Origin: Scylla paramamosain | Taxonomy: Eukaryota; Arthropoda; Malacostraca; Decapoda; Portunidae | Assembly: GCF_035594125.1 (NCBI RefSeq) | Contig: NW_026973701.1 | Coordinates: 348,501 to 412,500, forward strand | Length of the DNA stretch: 64,000 nt | Direction: 5' to 3' | Part shown: piece after piece, positions 11,275-25,335 of the stretch | Layout of the letters: each line of letters opens with the position of its first letter | Numbering within the stretch: position 1 is the stretch's first letter | Position numbers and translations under genes: made by a program | The notes under the pieces: model-generated | The model's input: the letters and a program-made list of their open reading frames with translations, nothing else | What the model was told of the DNA's origin: nothing | Database searches by the model: none

Positions 11275-13075
11275 CTATTGATTGATGGCTCGCTCCATGG
11301 TGGGAATCGCACTGAGTCTGTACCGGTCCGTGCGCGGCGCCTTCAGGGGCGTTATTTTGTTGTGGTGTCTGGTGGCACGGACAGGGCGAGGCGCGTCGGG
11401 CGGCAGCATGTCTCTGAGACGCGGATGATGCAGTAGTCCCTTCCCAAACTTCTCCAGAGCCTCTCGGTGCCTGGTGGATATTCTGGACAGACTCAGGGTG
11501 GTCAGGGCTTCTTCATAGGTGGTGTATGCAGGGCCAAGGATGACCCTGCACGCCCTTTTCTGCACACTCTCTAGCTGTAGCTGTTGAGTGTGTGTGAGGG
11601 AGGAGGACCACGCTGGGGAGGCGTACATGAGTTTGGGGAGGATGAAGGTGAGGTACACCCCCCTTAACTCATCTGTCGGCGTCCCCAGCGACCTGAGTCT
11701 GCGCAGCATGTACAGCCTGTAGGTAGCTGATCTCACGGTGCTGGCGACATGCTGCTTCCAGGTCAGCTGGTCGTCCACCGTGACTCCGAGAAGCTTGGCA
11801 CATTGGACCACCTGGAGGGGGTGAGGGCCCACTGTGAGCCGGGGAGGGGGCACTGGTACAGAGGAGGTACAGAAATGCATCACCACAGTTTTGCTGTGGT
11901 TGATGGTCATCCTGCTCTCCTCTGTCAACGTCTGCAGTCGCTCCAGAATTGCTTGCAGTGGCGAGTAGTCCGGGTTCTTGTTGGAAACTGGGACGCCCGC
12001 GGTGCAGTCGTCCACATACTTCCAGCGATGGGGGGTGTCGGTGAGGGCGTCGTTGATGAGGAGGAGGAAGCATAGAGGACCCATCTTGGTCCCCTGGGGG
12101 GACTCCACATGTCAGCTGTTGGAAATTAGAGACAGAGCCCTGATAGCGAACGGCCTGACGTCTCCCTGTGAGGAAGTCGGCTAGCCACGCTATCAGATTA
12201 GGAGGGAGACCCAGACTTACTGCCTTGCTGATGACAACAGTGTGATCAACTAGATCAAAGGCTTTTTTGAAGTCGACAAAAGCAACAGCTAGAGAGGTGT
12301 TTCGCTTGTCCAGGTCCAGGTGGCTGTGGATGAATTCAAGGAAGCTGGTCAGGTAATGTGAGGTGGAGGTGGCTTTAATATTTCCGAATTGTCTGATATC
12401 CACGGTGTTACAAATTTTGGTGTATGCCCAGTCATATACAAAATCTTCACAAATAAGGCTAGGGATGGGGGTGATAGAGACTGGCCTGAGGTCATTGAGT
12501 GACTGAGGACTGGAAGTTTTGGGGATGGGAGTGACATAAGATGTCTTCCAGTCCGCGGGGCAAGAGTGTTGGGAGAGTGAGGCGTTTATTATGGAGCATA
12601 GCGGTGTTGCTAGCTCTACAGCAAATTCCTTGTAAATTTTTATAGGAAGGTCAGTGGGTGTGGTGGATCTTGGTTTAAATTTAAGTATTCTCTTAAAAAC
12701 ATCCATCGCCTGGACAGTGTGTGGAGGGGAGGGAGCGGGCAGATAGGCAGGAAGCGGAGTGGTGTGGAGGGGAGGAAAGGTTTGACAGATAGCAGCAAAG
12801 TGATCGTTCATCTCCTGAGCCGCGAGATTAGCAGGAAGGTGTGAGGTGCAAGGAAGGGATGAAGTGTGCTTTTGTAAGCCACACAAAGCTTTGATCTTAG
12901 CGTACCACTGTCTGTTGTTGGTCAGCTTGAGGTGGTGTATCTTGTCTGGGTAATAGCTTGCCTTTGCATTCTTAATCTCCCTGATTACTCTGTTTCTTAG
13001 TTTCCTGTAAAGGACCGGGCAGGAGTGGAACGCCCAGGTCCGCTGACGCATGAGTCTTTTAATGCGGGGCGTCAT
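11275..13075 (-). pseudogene. family C LINE, reverse transcriptase (frameshifted)
   Basis: The upstream frame (13075 to about 12105) holds the linker and the first RT motifs, including LRPVSITPIPS, FVDFKKAFDLVDH and NLIAWLADFLTGRRQ. It breaks at LTCGVP because copy 1 has six G in a run at about 12097-12102 where copy 2 has five. The remaining RT (12108 to 11275) holds the catalytic YVDD at 12007-12018, LGVTVDDQLTWKQH and the C-terminal QKRACRVILG region. Copy 1 also carries an extra 6-base duplication near 12313 (LDLDK instead of LDK). The RT is inactive in this copy as read. Confidence 0.85.
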
Positions 13076-13085
13076 CCAGGGAGCA

Positions 13086-13571
13086 TCAGACGGGTGCGTT
13101 GTGACGCTCTTGGCTGGGAAGTAGTGGTGGAAGGCTGCTGTAGTAGTGGCGACGTAGTTTTGCCATTTTTAAGTGGACGTCCTCCTCATCCAGCACCTCG
13201 GTCCACGGGTGTTGTGTCACCCACTGCCCAAACTCCCTCATGGCTGAGTCAGGCATGGGGCGGTGGGTCCTGGTGACAGCTGACCGGGGGGTCGAGGTGG
13301 TGGGTGTGGGTGACCACAGTATGGAGAGGTGGGTGCTCCGTCCCATGGGAGGCAGCGGCTTGGGTGGCGAGTACTGCTGGCCCAGGTCTGTGAGGATAAG
13401 GTCGAGGATGGCTTGCTGGTGGGTGGGGAAGTCCACGACCTGGGTGAGGTGTAGCTGGTGTAGGATATCGTTGATATCTAATCTGTTAAAGTCCCCACAG
13501 ATGACCAGCTTGCCAGCAGGATACCTCACCCTCAGGGCATCAGCAGTGTTGATGATGTGAGCGGTGAGCAA
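13086..13571 (-). pseudogene. family C LINE, endonuclease C-terminal half
   Basis: This frame contains LVICGDFNRLDI, the conserved GDFN motif, followed by ILDLILTDLGQQY and RSTHLSILW, the position of the terminal Ser-Asp/Thr-His motif. It continues the endonuclease from the previous frame and runs into the linker before a further frame change near 13080. Confidence 0.8.
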
Positions 13572-14173
13572 CTGTGCAGTGGCGGCTCGTGGGGGGGTGG
13601 TACACGACGCAGACTATGATGGAGGCCGTGTTGTTGGGATGGGAGGGGGGCGTGACTCTCACCCACAGGGCCTCCACACCGGCAGGAATATCGACAGGGA
13701 GGTGTGAGGGGCTGAGGGCAGAGCGGCAGAAGACGGCCACTCCCCCCCCCCCTGCGCCCTGACCTGAGGTGATGGAAGAGCTGGTAGTCCTGCATCGTGC
13801 ACACCTCAGGAACAATCTGCCACGCCTCAGTAACCGCCACAATGTCCGCACAAGTAGATCTCACCGTCACAATCACTTCGTCCATCTTGTTGGCCAGAGA
13901 CGTTGCATTAAATAAGAGGAGTGAGGGAAGACTATACCACGTTCTCGGCACCTCAAAGTGTTTGTATTCCCTCTTCTCCACCCTGCGGTCGTCTCTGGCA
14001 CTGGAGGTCACTACCTTGATGGGACGCACCACACTTTTGCCTCCTCTCGATCCACGGTTTCGAAATAGTTTTAAGGACTTAAGGCACTGTATCACGTTGG
14101 GTGGCGGGTACCCAGATCCTCGTCTACGACGCAGGAGGTAATTGCGTTCGTATGTTTGCACTGAAGCACTCAT
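13532..14173 (-). pseudogene. family C LINE, N-terminal and endonuclease start (frameshifted)
   Basis: The frame opens at 14173 with MSASVQTYERNY. It then shows the endonuclease start LLFNATSLANKMDEV and the segment ADIVAVTEAW, the usual first catalytic-region motifs of APE endonucleases. The frame is lost in a poly-C tract near 13740-13752. The continuation is found in another frame down to about 13575, with VAVFCRSALS and VCVVYHPP-type motifs, so a single homopolymer length change probably explains this break. Confidence 0.75.
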
Positions 14174-14399
14174 TTTTCTTTATGTATCACACGCATTCGC
14201 TACAAGTGTTCACAAAAACAACAATCCCACCAGATCGAGCCTCAAACTAAACGCTAAAAGTTGAAAACAGAAAAGTAAAAAAACAAAACAAACTGAGGTC
14301 ACTATCACTAGGGGGCGGGGAAGGCCAACAAGTTGGCCGAGGCTGCTCGAGAGCGCCAAGGTCACACGTCCTGCCCGTATGAGGTCAAGACGGTGTGTG

Positions 14400-14708
<309 letters not shown>

Positions 14709-14819
14709 TCAGGTCCGCTGCCACAAATCGCCTTAACACAAGTGGACCAAACTCTCATTGGTGCCCATCCATCCACAGTGCCAGTGTCCCGTGAGTGATG
14801 GATGGCTGGAAGGTTCCTG

Positions 14820-14956
14820 ACTGCACTCACCAAACCCTAACCAAACTCCAAAACACACACAAACCTTCCGTCACCCTCTTCTAACCCTTTGTCCTGAAAC
14901 ATCTTAAACCATCCCAAAAATGTTTCTCATCTAATCCCAAACCAAAAAATATCGAC
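14820..14956. repeat. degenerate C/A-rich minisatellite, left part
   Basis: Loose repeats of AAACCATCC, AACCTTCC and CAAACC continue on the far side of the pogo element at 17779-18060, so the transposon split this tract. Confidence 0.6.
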
Positions 14957-15144
14957 TAGGGGAGAGCGGGGATAGTTGCATCAAATTTTACATTTCCTTC
15001 TACAGAATTGTGTATAATTCATTCAAGTGAAATTCAGTTGTCGTATATAAATATGCTAGACCTCATCATCAAGTTCACATGCGTAGATATTAATGAAAAT
15101 CATTTCTTATATACTTAATTTTGATATATATCTAAAAAAATATT

Positions 15145-15204
15145 TGATGCAACTTACCCCATCTGCGGGGCAAGTTGCATCAATATGAGGGGCAAGTTGC
15201 ATCA
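15145..15204. promoter_or_regulatory. left subterminal transposase-site cluster
   Basis: Three copies of the 16-base motif occur: TGATGCAACTTACCCC (15145-15160, reversed, one mismatch) and GGGGCAAGTTGCATCA at 15167-15182 and 15189-15204. The motif resembles the inner part of the TIR (TAGTTGCATC), so these are probable transposase binding sites. Confidence 0.7.
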
Positions 15205-15287
15205 TAAACAAACTATAACTTTTGAGAGTTTCTTTAAATGATAAGAAAATAGAAATCCAATATAAACTGAACCGATGAACCTTAAAT

Positions 15288-16592
15288 TTATTCATCATCA
15301 GATTCACAGTTATGACAAATATAATATAAAATTATACCTCCATCTGTTCCCAAACATTCCTCATGAGACCATCCTCTGCATGTACTACATTGAATCCATT
15401 TCTCCCGGGGCCTGCTATTGGAATATGGTTCTACACAAATCAGACAATACCAGTCTTCGTCGTCTGAGCTGGATATGTCGTACTTTTCAACAGGTTTTTT
15501 GGATCGAACTTTGTGTAAAAACTCCTGCTTCCTTTTCTTGGTGGCTTTCTTTTCTTTGACATCATTCTTTTTGTTTTTTTTCTTAATGGCTTCAGCAAAC
15601 AGAGCATTTCTTTCAGGTGTGTCTGTTAATATGGCACTTTTACGTGCTTTTCTGCCTGTATTACATTTCTTTTTCCGAGGTGTTGCTTTTGGATGTGGCA
15701 TGATTTTTTCTGGGCAAAGGGAAGACTCACCAACATTTGCTGTTTCAACTTGATCAGTAATGAAAGAAGCTACTGCTGGTTGTGGTCCTACTGCAGTTGA
15801 AGTGGAAGGAAGGGGTTCACTGGCTGTAGAAGAGGAAGGATGGGGTTCCATTGATGCAGAAGTGGAAGAAAACCAATGTTCATCTACCGATTTTGAAACC
15901 TCTGAGACATCTTGCATTGCTCTGGCCGCATCCTGTTCACATTGCTGCCTCACTGGGCGATCCGTTACTGAAGAGGGAGCAAACTCCCAGTCATCAAAGA
16001 TATTTGTATTCAAAGGACTGATGCCGCTGACTTTAAAGCCACTCGTGATGTTAATGGGAGTTGAAGCTCTCAGAAAAGCTTTTTTTACTTGAGAAGGAAT
16101 GTCGTAAATGGTCATTCTTTTTCCAGGATTACTCCGTAACCAGTCATTCTGAGCTGAACTCAGGTAACGCTTGAAAGGTCCATAAACTGACCTATCTAAG
16201 GGCTGCAACTTGTGGGAGCAGTGTGGAGGAAATGACAGCAAAACCACTCCATTTTCCTTGCATAATGTGATAACATCATAGTTAACATGAGATTGGTGAT
16301 TATCTAGCAACAGCAAGATAGGTTTCTCGACAGTTGCTTTTGTATGCTTAATGAAATGCTTCATAAACAGTAAGAAGTTATCCTGTGTCATCCATCCAGA
16401 AGGGTGACAGGCTCCAATTGATCCTTCTGGGCCATCCCTTATGAAATGATCATGGTAGTTTTTCCGTGGAAATATCAACATGGGAGGAACAGACCCTCCA
16501 ATGGCACTGACAGCAACACAAAATGTAACAAGTTGTCCTCTCTCAGGTGAGGTAAGAGAGCCAACTTGCTTTGTGCCCTTAACTGCTACCAC
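15288..16592 (-). pseudogene. pogo transposase, catalytic domain with C-terminal PHD finger
   Basis: The 434-residue frame overlaps the previous one by seven bases in a different phase. It continues the DDE domain: VAVKGTKQVG, then LLLDNHQSH with the second Asp (residue 97), then LQPLDRSVYGPFK with the third Asp (residue 133), giving a DD35D spacing. A Ser/Pro-rich linker and Lys-rich nuclear-localisation-like stretches follow (about 300-370). The last ~54 residues form a C4HC3 PHD finger: CLIC, CSTC, GWSHEEC, CHNC. A PHD finger usually reads histone H3 tails, so it may steer integration. The frame has no other interruption. Confidence 0.9.
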
Positions 16593-17188
16593 TGCACGAG
16601 GTTTCTGAACAGTTGTCCACTTTCATCAGCATTCCATATGTCTTGAGGTTCAAATTTATACTTATCCATGAGAGAAGAAAGCTTGGAGAAAAATAACTCT
16701 ACATTATGCTTGTTGAAACTTGTAGCTCTGGACAAACTTGTCGCTTCAGGTTGTCTAATTGAGAGTTCTTGTCCATGTCGCTTCATGAAACCTGAAAACC
16801 AGTCTTTTCCAGCATATTTATCATTGCGCCAATTATCAGGCATTTCTATCTTTGCTTCATTGGCGCATTTGAAAGCCAGTTCCTTGACTTCTCTCGGAGA
16901 AAGACCAAAATAAATTGCTGCTGCTGTTTTCAGATAGGATACTAATTCTTCTTCCTGCTCACATGTAAATACTTGTCTTGGTTTGGCATATCCTACATGT
17001 GTATTGTTTTTAGCAGTGTTGCCAGAGGTTTTGTGAATAAATCGTTGTAAGGTTGAGTAGTGGACACCAAACAGTTGTGTGGACTCTCTCACTGATTTAT
17101 TCTTATTTCGAACAAAATCAGCAGCCTCCTGCATTAGTTGGGGTGTTGCTGACCCACGTTCAGTCTTTCTTTTGTAGTTCCGAACCAT
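16586..17188 (-). pseudogene. pogo transposase, N-terminal DNA-binding half
   Basis: The 200-residue frame begins at ATG 17188, two bases into the exon after a TTTCAG acceptor. Residues about 8-55 form a psq-type helix-turn-helix (VRESTQLFGVHYSTLQRFI). Residues about 70-160 form a CENP-B-type DNA-binding domain (GKDWFSGFMKRHGQ). The end contains IWNADESG, which carries the first catalytic Asp of the DDE/D domain. The frame then stops at TGGTAG while the next frame continues the domain, so a one-base loss near 16590-16610 is the likely break. Binding to the TIR and subterminal motifs is the expected role. Confidence 0.9.
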
Positions 17189-17190
17189 TT

Positions 17191-17589
<399 letters not shown>

Positions 17590-17778
17590 CAAGGCCGAAA
17601 TCAGTAAATTTCTCATAAATTCAAGAGCACTTGCGCAATCCACCTCCCTCTGCCGCAGCGATGTCCGCATTGACCAACACACATTTGAACCGCCTGTCAC
17701 CCTAATGCAGCCGCTGAGTTGCCAGTTATGCTCACTGATGCAACTTACCCGCGATGCAACTAGCCCCGCTCTCCCCTA

Positions 17779-18300
17779 ATTTGCCTCACCAAATTGCAAA
17801 CGGTCCAAAAACCTTCCTTCATGAACTTCAAGGCCTTCCCTCACTTAAACCCTCGTCCCAAACCATCCATTAGCTTCCCCTCATCAAATTCTAAACCATT
17901 CCCAAACCTATCATAATAAAAAACCTGATCAGACAAAAATCTTCCGGCTCCAACCATCAAGCCATCCATGAACCTTCCCTGTAAACCCAAAGCATCCATA
18001 AACCCTCCCAGTCAATCTCAAACCATCCAAAAATCTTCACTCACCAAAATTGAAACCATACATACAAATCTACAATACTAATACAAAACACAACTATTAC
18101 CCTACACTTTCCTCTCACCTCAATGCAATTACCCGCAGTACCACCACTGGCCTGATATAAACACAAATTTTCACCTATTAAACCCGACAAAAATCATACT
18201 TTCACCTACAACATTAATATAAAAAACAGCTAATACTCCCACTTTTCCTGTCACTTCAGTGCAATTACCCGCAGTTCCACTAATAACCTCAAAACAGACT
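17779..18300. repeat. degenerate minisatellite and 136-bp tandem duplication
   Basis: Loose CCATCC/CCTTCC repeats continue from the left flank of the pogo element. At 18090-18290 an imperfect duplication repeats GCAATTACCCGCAGT at 18125 and 18261 within longer matching flanks. Confidence 0.7.
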
Positions 18301-18524
18301 TACCACTTCAGCAAAAACCAAACCCGGCGGGACAAACAAAAATAAATTAAGTGCGCATCCCTGAAACAATCACTCGTAAAACCCCACAAGCCTACAAAGT
18401 GGATTAAAAAAAAAAAAAAAAAAAAACCTGCCGGGAGTTTTGGTCTAGACAACACCGGGAGGCGGCGGGAAGCACAAGGGCCGGGAGGAGAGGACGAGAT
18501 GAGGAAACACTACAGGATGCCTCA

Positions 18525-18526
18525 GT

Positions 18527-18590
<64 letters not shown>

Positions 18591-18695
18591 GAGTGACTGG
18601 AAGCATCGATGAGAGTGGGGAGGACAGGGGACAGTTTGGGACTTGTTGGGTCTTGGTGGTGGCGGTGGTGGTGGTGGTGGTGGTGGTGGTGGTGG
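18525..18695. repeat. (GT)n and (GGT)n microsatellites
   Basis: (GT)n at about 18529-18587 and a GGT triplet run at about 18655-18695 are separated by unassigned sequence. No gene is seen between 18300 and 18825. Confidence 0.9.
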
Positions 18696-18823
18696 TCACG
18701 AGGCTATTATTGGCCAGGTAGCATATTTTTATTTTACTCAAACAAAATTTACAGCAGGCTTAAAGCAACACTTTTTATGTAGCTGTCTACAAGGCCAATA
18801 TATATAACAAAAAGGAATTATAT

Positions 18824-19413
<590 letters not shown>

Positions 19414-19564
19414 GTAAGTTCGTAATGTACCGATTTCTTATATCAAATTATCGGTTTTTTTTTTCTTGCACGTTGCTGCACACAACACTTACTGCTTAAG
19501 ATAATGACAACATGCAAAGCAATGAGAGTAACATACAGAACTTAAGAAAATTAGGGAAGGTACA

Positions 19565-20310
19565 GATTCAGATTCAGATAGTTTATTGACCACAGGAAAA
19601 AAAATAATAAATTATACAATTTAAAATACATACAGTTCTGGTCCAAAATACAGTAACTTCTCTTAATAGCACTATGCGAATGATATACATTAAAACTTTT
19701 ATAACACATTTAAAACACAAATGCAATAGTAAAAATAAGTAAAACACCTAAAATAATCGTTAAAGATGGGGCAGGAATCCAGCACACATCACACTACGGG
19801 GGTAACATCTTAAGACTTGGAGATGCATACATAACTTTATCACTTAAACAACGCTAATAATTTATGCACTATAAAACACACATTATCATAATCAGTTCTG
19901 TCTACCAACAATTGATGAACAGTTGTGACATTATATGTTAATCTAAGGGTCAAAGACAAGGGACAAGTCTCGATGACATGTGTCTCGGTCTGCACGAGGC
20001 CGCAGGGACACAGCCTCTCCTCCATGGGAAGGCGACCACGTCCCCGACGGTTCCAGCGACCTGTTTCTACCGCCAGGGAATGAGCACTGAGACGAAGTCT
20101 TGTCCATGACACACGCTCTATCTCGTTCACTCTAGTACTTCTTGTGTATATATCATGTACTATTAGATTCGGGTTAATTTGTTTATAAAAGGTCAACCTA
20201 TTTGACAACGAATTCCTAATATTAAGTCTCATTCTGTGCTTGGCATCTTCCACATCGTTAAAATTACAACAAGGAGCCATCAGGCCTATGCGCGGCAGTC
20301 CCTGTATAAA
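19565..20310 (-). mobile_element. C-terminal remnant of a third LINE family
   Basis: The minus-strand frame 20280-19840 (146 residues, open a little further upstream in the same frame) ends a LINE polyprotein. It has the motif WTRLRLSAHSLAVETG, then a zinc-binding pattern of CPCG followed by HVIETCP. Such RLRxGH...CxCG...HxxxxCP tails follow the RT domain in several invertebrate LINE clades. The 3' end near 19567-19600 reads AATAAACTATCTGAATCTGAATC, with a short tandem tail. The RT itself is absent, so this is a 5'-truncated copy. Clade not assigned. Confidence 0.72.
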
Positions 20311-20672
20311 ACATGTATATATTTTTCTCTAAATCATCCTATATATAAATCTCCGTAATCCTCTAAAGCTCCCTCATGACTCGACACCTGATTACAAAGT
20401 TCATTCCATTCATCCTCCATTACTCAACATGTAATCTAATAAAGATTTTTTTTTCTATATTCCTGAACACAAAGTATCCTGTAAGGATCTATGAATAATT
20501 TCCCACGTAGCTTTTAAGATCTAATGCACAGTACTCAATGAATAATGCATTAAGACTTAAGGCACTGAATCCAATTAATTATTTGAAAGCAATTCGCCTT
20601 GAGCCATTAAATCTTAAAAAATGCTGATTCTGATGGAAAAAATACTGTATGTTAAAATGGAAAGAAGATTCA
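20311..20672. other. no gene recognised
   Basis: This is AT-rich unassigned sequence between a LINE remnant and a microsatellite cluster. Confidence 0.4.
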
Positions 20673-20925
<253 letters not shown>

Positions 20926-21143
20926 CAAAAAGGGAAGAAGAAGACAAAGAGGAAGAGAAGACGGAGGAGAACGAAGACAAGGAGGAGGAGGAGGACGATA
21001 AGAAGGAGAGGGAGAAGATGAAAAGAAATTTATATATAAGCCTTAGGAGATGAAAAAGGAAGAGGAAGAAGAGAGGATGGAAGAAAGCGTGAAGTAGAGA
21101 AGAAAGATGAGATTGAGGAACTAAGGGTTAATACACGCACTGC

Positions 21144-21147
<4 letters not shown>

Positions 21148-21203
<56 letters not shown>
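21148..21203. repeat. (TC)n microsatellite
   Basis: This is a pure TC run of about 56 bases. The purine-rich stretch 20926-21120 before it holds no gene. Confidence 0.93.
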
Positions 21204-21206
<3 letters not shown>

Positions 21207-21268
21207 CATGTGACGCAGAAATATAACCATAACTCAGTTTACACTTTAGTTTTGGAAGTAATTTGAAA

Positions 21269-21510
21269 ATGTTTGTTGCCTCAGACACCAGTGTTTCATG
21301 TTTGTTGCCTCAGACACCGGTGTTTCAGTGACGAAAAGAAGATGAGGTTTAGAAGAGGAGAGGTGGTGTTCTACAGATTGAAAATTAGATCTATGACCGC
21401 GAACGTTGCAGAAATTTATGAAAAAAAAAAAAAAAAGAGTCGATATCTGAAGAGCAGTCCTACCTGGGGACATTTCTGGTCCCCTCCCCAGATGGGGACT
21501 CCGAGGTGAA
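21269..21510 (-). mobile_element. family J LINE, 5'-end fragment
   Basis: The reverse complement matches the start of the endonuclease region at 53.04-53.15 kb (TTCGCGGTC, ATCTAATTTTCAATCTGTAG, GGTGTCTGAGGCAAC). It then extends into a 5' UTR region shared with 5.1 kb (CCTCGGAGTCCCCATCTGG). TGTTTGTTGCCTCAGACACC is tandemly duplicated at 21269 and 21298. A poly-A stretch at 21420-21436 interrupts it. Confidence 0.75.
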
Positions 21511-21511
21511 G

Positions 21512-21686
<175 letters not shown>

Positions 21687-22036
21687 TTTGGAAGAGCGGT
21701 GAAGGAATGAGGGCAAGATAATGGTTCATAAAGCCATCCTTCCCTGCAAAGAAAAAAAAAAAAAAGACAGATCCGAAAGCAAGGCAATGTAGTTTTTACT
21801 GAGGACACTTGTGTGTGGAGACAGCTCCAGTCACAGACAGCAGGAAATACAGACCATGTCGGAGAAAGAAGCAGCAAGTTATTAACTACGTAACTGTGTT
21901 GACACCAAGCAAATGTAATTAAACTGCATACACCAAGGAGCACCGCAGCTGTTTATGTGACACATCCATTATATCAAACTGCCTCGCGCCCCGCCTATGT
22001 AATCCTCAGTTAATGGATTAACACCAACTCTACCTT

Positions 22037-22038
<2 letters not shown>

Positions 22039-22109
<71 letters not shown>

Positions 22110-22175
22110 ATCTCTTATCACTGGTAAATAGAAAAACTGTTTTCACACTTGTCTGCTTCCTAGTGCTGAATGAAT

Positions 22176-22230
<55 letters not shown>
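22039..22230. repeat. (GT)n and opposed (CA)n
   Basis: (GT)n at about 22039-22104 and (CA)n at about 22180-22230 are complementary and 76 bases apart, so they can pair as a hairpin. Confidence 0.92.
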
Positions 22231-22232
<2 letters not shown>

Positions 22233-23247
22233 TTTTTTGTTTAGTGACCAACAATGAAACAAGCACAAAAGGTGTGAAGTGTCCTGCCATCCTTTACGCT
22301 GCCAGCAGTGTCTTTGACAGCCACACTTTATACCATTCTACAAAGGCTGATGAAAAGCCACGTAAGTCAAGGGGTTCGAACAGTACCAGCTGCCTTTCAA
22401 CCCATTCTTTCACCCCGTATTCACCCATATTTCCCTCTCTCTCTCTATTGTTCTTCTTTACTTCCCCCACTCTTTTCTTTCCGTTCCGTTCCGAACAGTA
22501 CCGAATTTCACTGAACATCGATAAAATAAACACTAAAAAACCTGAAGTACTCGGGCCACACTGTTCTTAGCGGCCTGCCAGTGGTGCCTCTCAAACCCAC
22601 ACTTCACACCAACACGTTTCATAAAGACTCAGAAGCTGCGTCACTCAAAAAGCTAGGGCAGTACCTGAATTGCACGACAGGGGAGGGACGCACACCGCTG
22701 CCAATACAATACACCTGCCAGTACTCAAAACTGCACCACCTCCCAGCCCTGCAGCTCGAGGAGACCTTACACGCAGGATTACATACACCAGGACTCCGCG
22801 AGGGATTGCCAAGGTCTGCCTGCCGCTCTCCTCACTCGTTCCAAGATATAATTCCCTTCCGGCCGCAGATTTCCATGCAGGCTTTCAGTACACGAGTTCC
22901 AGGCGACGCGTGGACAGACAGACAAACATGAGCAGCTTGTAGACCCAGTGTTGTTCTGCCTAAACCTACACACCACAAGAAATCGCTGGAATGGAATGGA
23001 TGTTGTAGATGAGGAACTTAATTACAGTGACTTGTGGAAGGAAATGTTATTCTTTAAGGCTTGCATGTGGAGTTTATTGTTACGACCATCTAACCTAAAA
23101 TGTAATGCTGGAAGTGACAAACACGACTCTAATAAATCTGTTGGAAGGAAAGGAGCCTCTTTTTGCCATACTTGAGAAATTTCCGTCGTGGTAAATGTAT
23201 AAAACAAAATATGTACTTAAGAGTAGCTTGCTTACACGCACAAAACA
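22231..23247. other. no gene recognised
   Basis: This is unassigned sequence. The short frames at 22581-22942 and around 22948-23175 lack recognisable motifs and splice support. Confidence 0.4.
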
Positions 23248-23249
23248 AG

Positions 23250-23352
23250 TGCCTTGTGGTTCAGTCAGTTAACGCTAGTCTTTTCAATCTGCTCAGTTCA
23301 AACTCTGGTCACGTCCACCTCCCTCATCAAAAAAGTAATAAATAAAAATAAA
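23250..23352 (+). mobile_element. tRNA-derived SINE (head and A-rich tail)
   Basis: TGGTTCAGTCAG at 23257-23268 fits a pol III A box. AGTTCAAACTC at 23295-23305 fits a B box, 38 bases downstream, as in tRNA genes. The A-rich tail AAAAAAGTAATAAATAAAA follows from about 23329. The body cannot fold into a clean tRNA acceptor stem by eye, so this is a SINE rather than a tRNA gene. No target duplication was established. Confidence 0.55.
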
Positions 23353-23379
23353 ACATATACTTACGTGCCAAAAATGAGC

Positions 23380-24499
<1,120 letters not shown>

Positions 24500-24500
<1 letters not shown>

Positions 24501-25080
24501 AGGACTGTAAGTGGGAGGGAAATCTTTACTGGATTATATATTTTTTTTATTGTTCTTTTTTTATTATTATTATCATTTAAAAGTTCGTGCCAAGGACAAC
24601 AAAAACTACAATGTTCCTTGAAGACTGTGAGTGAGAGGGAAGAGGTTCACTTTATTTTTGTATTCATGCAATGAAATCTCGTGGGGAAAAAAAAAAAAAA
24701 CTCTCAAGACGCCAGAGTGTGGGAGTCCATAGGCAAGTCCAACAATTTAATCCAAATGTGAAGCAAAAGGTTTTATTTTCATGAGGTTCTCTGGTCTATT
24801 CCAGTTCGTTTCGTCTCCTTATGAAGGGCGTTGGCAAACATTTCTTCCTCTCACTTTCTTAACACTAGGTGGACACTTTATTGGAAGTTACTAATTTTCC
24901 CGCACGATAGTATTCATGATCGAAGCGCCCCCGCGGTGCAGTGACCAGCGCCTCACTGCATCAATGATTCTAAGTGAATTATGATGCAGCAACATCCACG
25001 TGAAGGTGACGAAAAAGGTTTCCATGATGGAACACGTAACCTTCAGACTACAACACGAACGACGTACCACAGAGCCTACC
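24500..25080. other. no gene; possible LINE tail scrap
   Basis: A T-rich stretch at 24541-24570 followed by GCCAAGGACAACAAAAACT (24591-24609) resembles the end of family J in reverse orientation. It is too short to be sure. The rest is unassigned. Confidence 0.35.
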
Positions 25081-25082
25081 AG

Positions 25083-25084
<2 letters not shown>

Positions 25085-25156
<72 letters not shown>

Positions 25157-25335
25157 GAGAAGTTATATAGGTAGATAACAGACATATATAAATAAATGGA
25201 TGAAATTAGACAAGCAGATGCAGATAGATAGATAGATAGATACATAGATGCAGAGAAAAAAAAAACACATAGATAGATACAGAACAAAACTGAGGTAAAT
25301 AGAAAAAAAAATACATTGATGTGTCGGCACAAAGA
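25085..25335. repeat. (GA)n and GATA repeats
   Basis: (GA)n at about 25085-25153 is followed by GATA-type repeats (25222-25245) and related degenerate sequence. Confidence 0.88.

Larger units (their letters stand above)
11133..14401 (-). mobile_element. near-full-length CR1/L2-like LINE (family C), copy 1
   Basis: This APE-type non-LTR retrotransposon reads on the minus strand. The likely order is a GC-containing 5' leader (about 14174-14400), a single long coding region (14173 down to 11275), a short 3' UTR, an (ATT)n tail at 11153-11172 and then (AC)n. The tail joins a (TG)n tract at 11133-11152, and the 5' end abuts another (TG)n tract at 14402-14441. The coding region carries at least four frame breaks. 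No separate ORF1 is evident. Clade assignment (CR1/L2/Rex1 group) is from motif recognition only. Confidence 0.85.
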
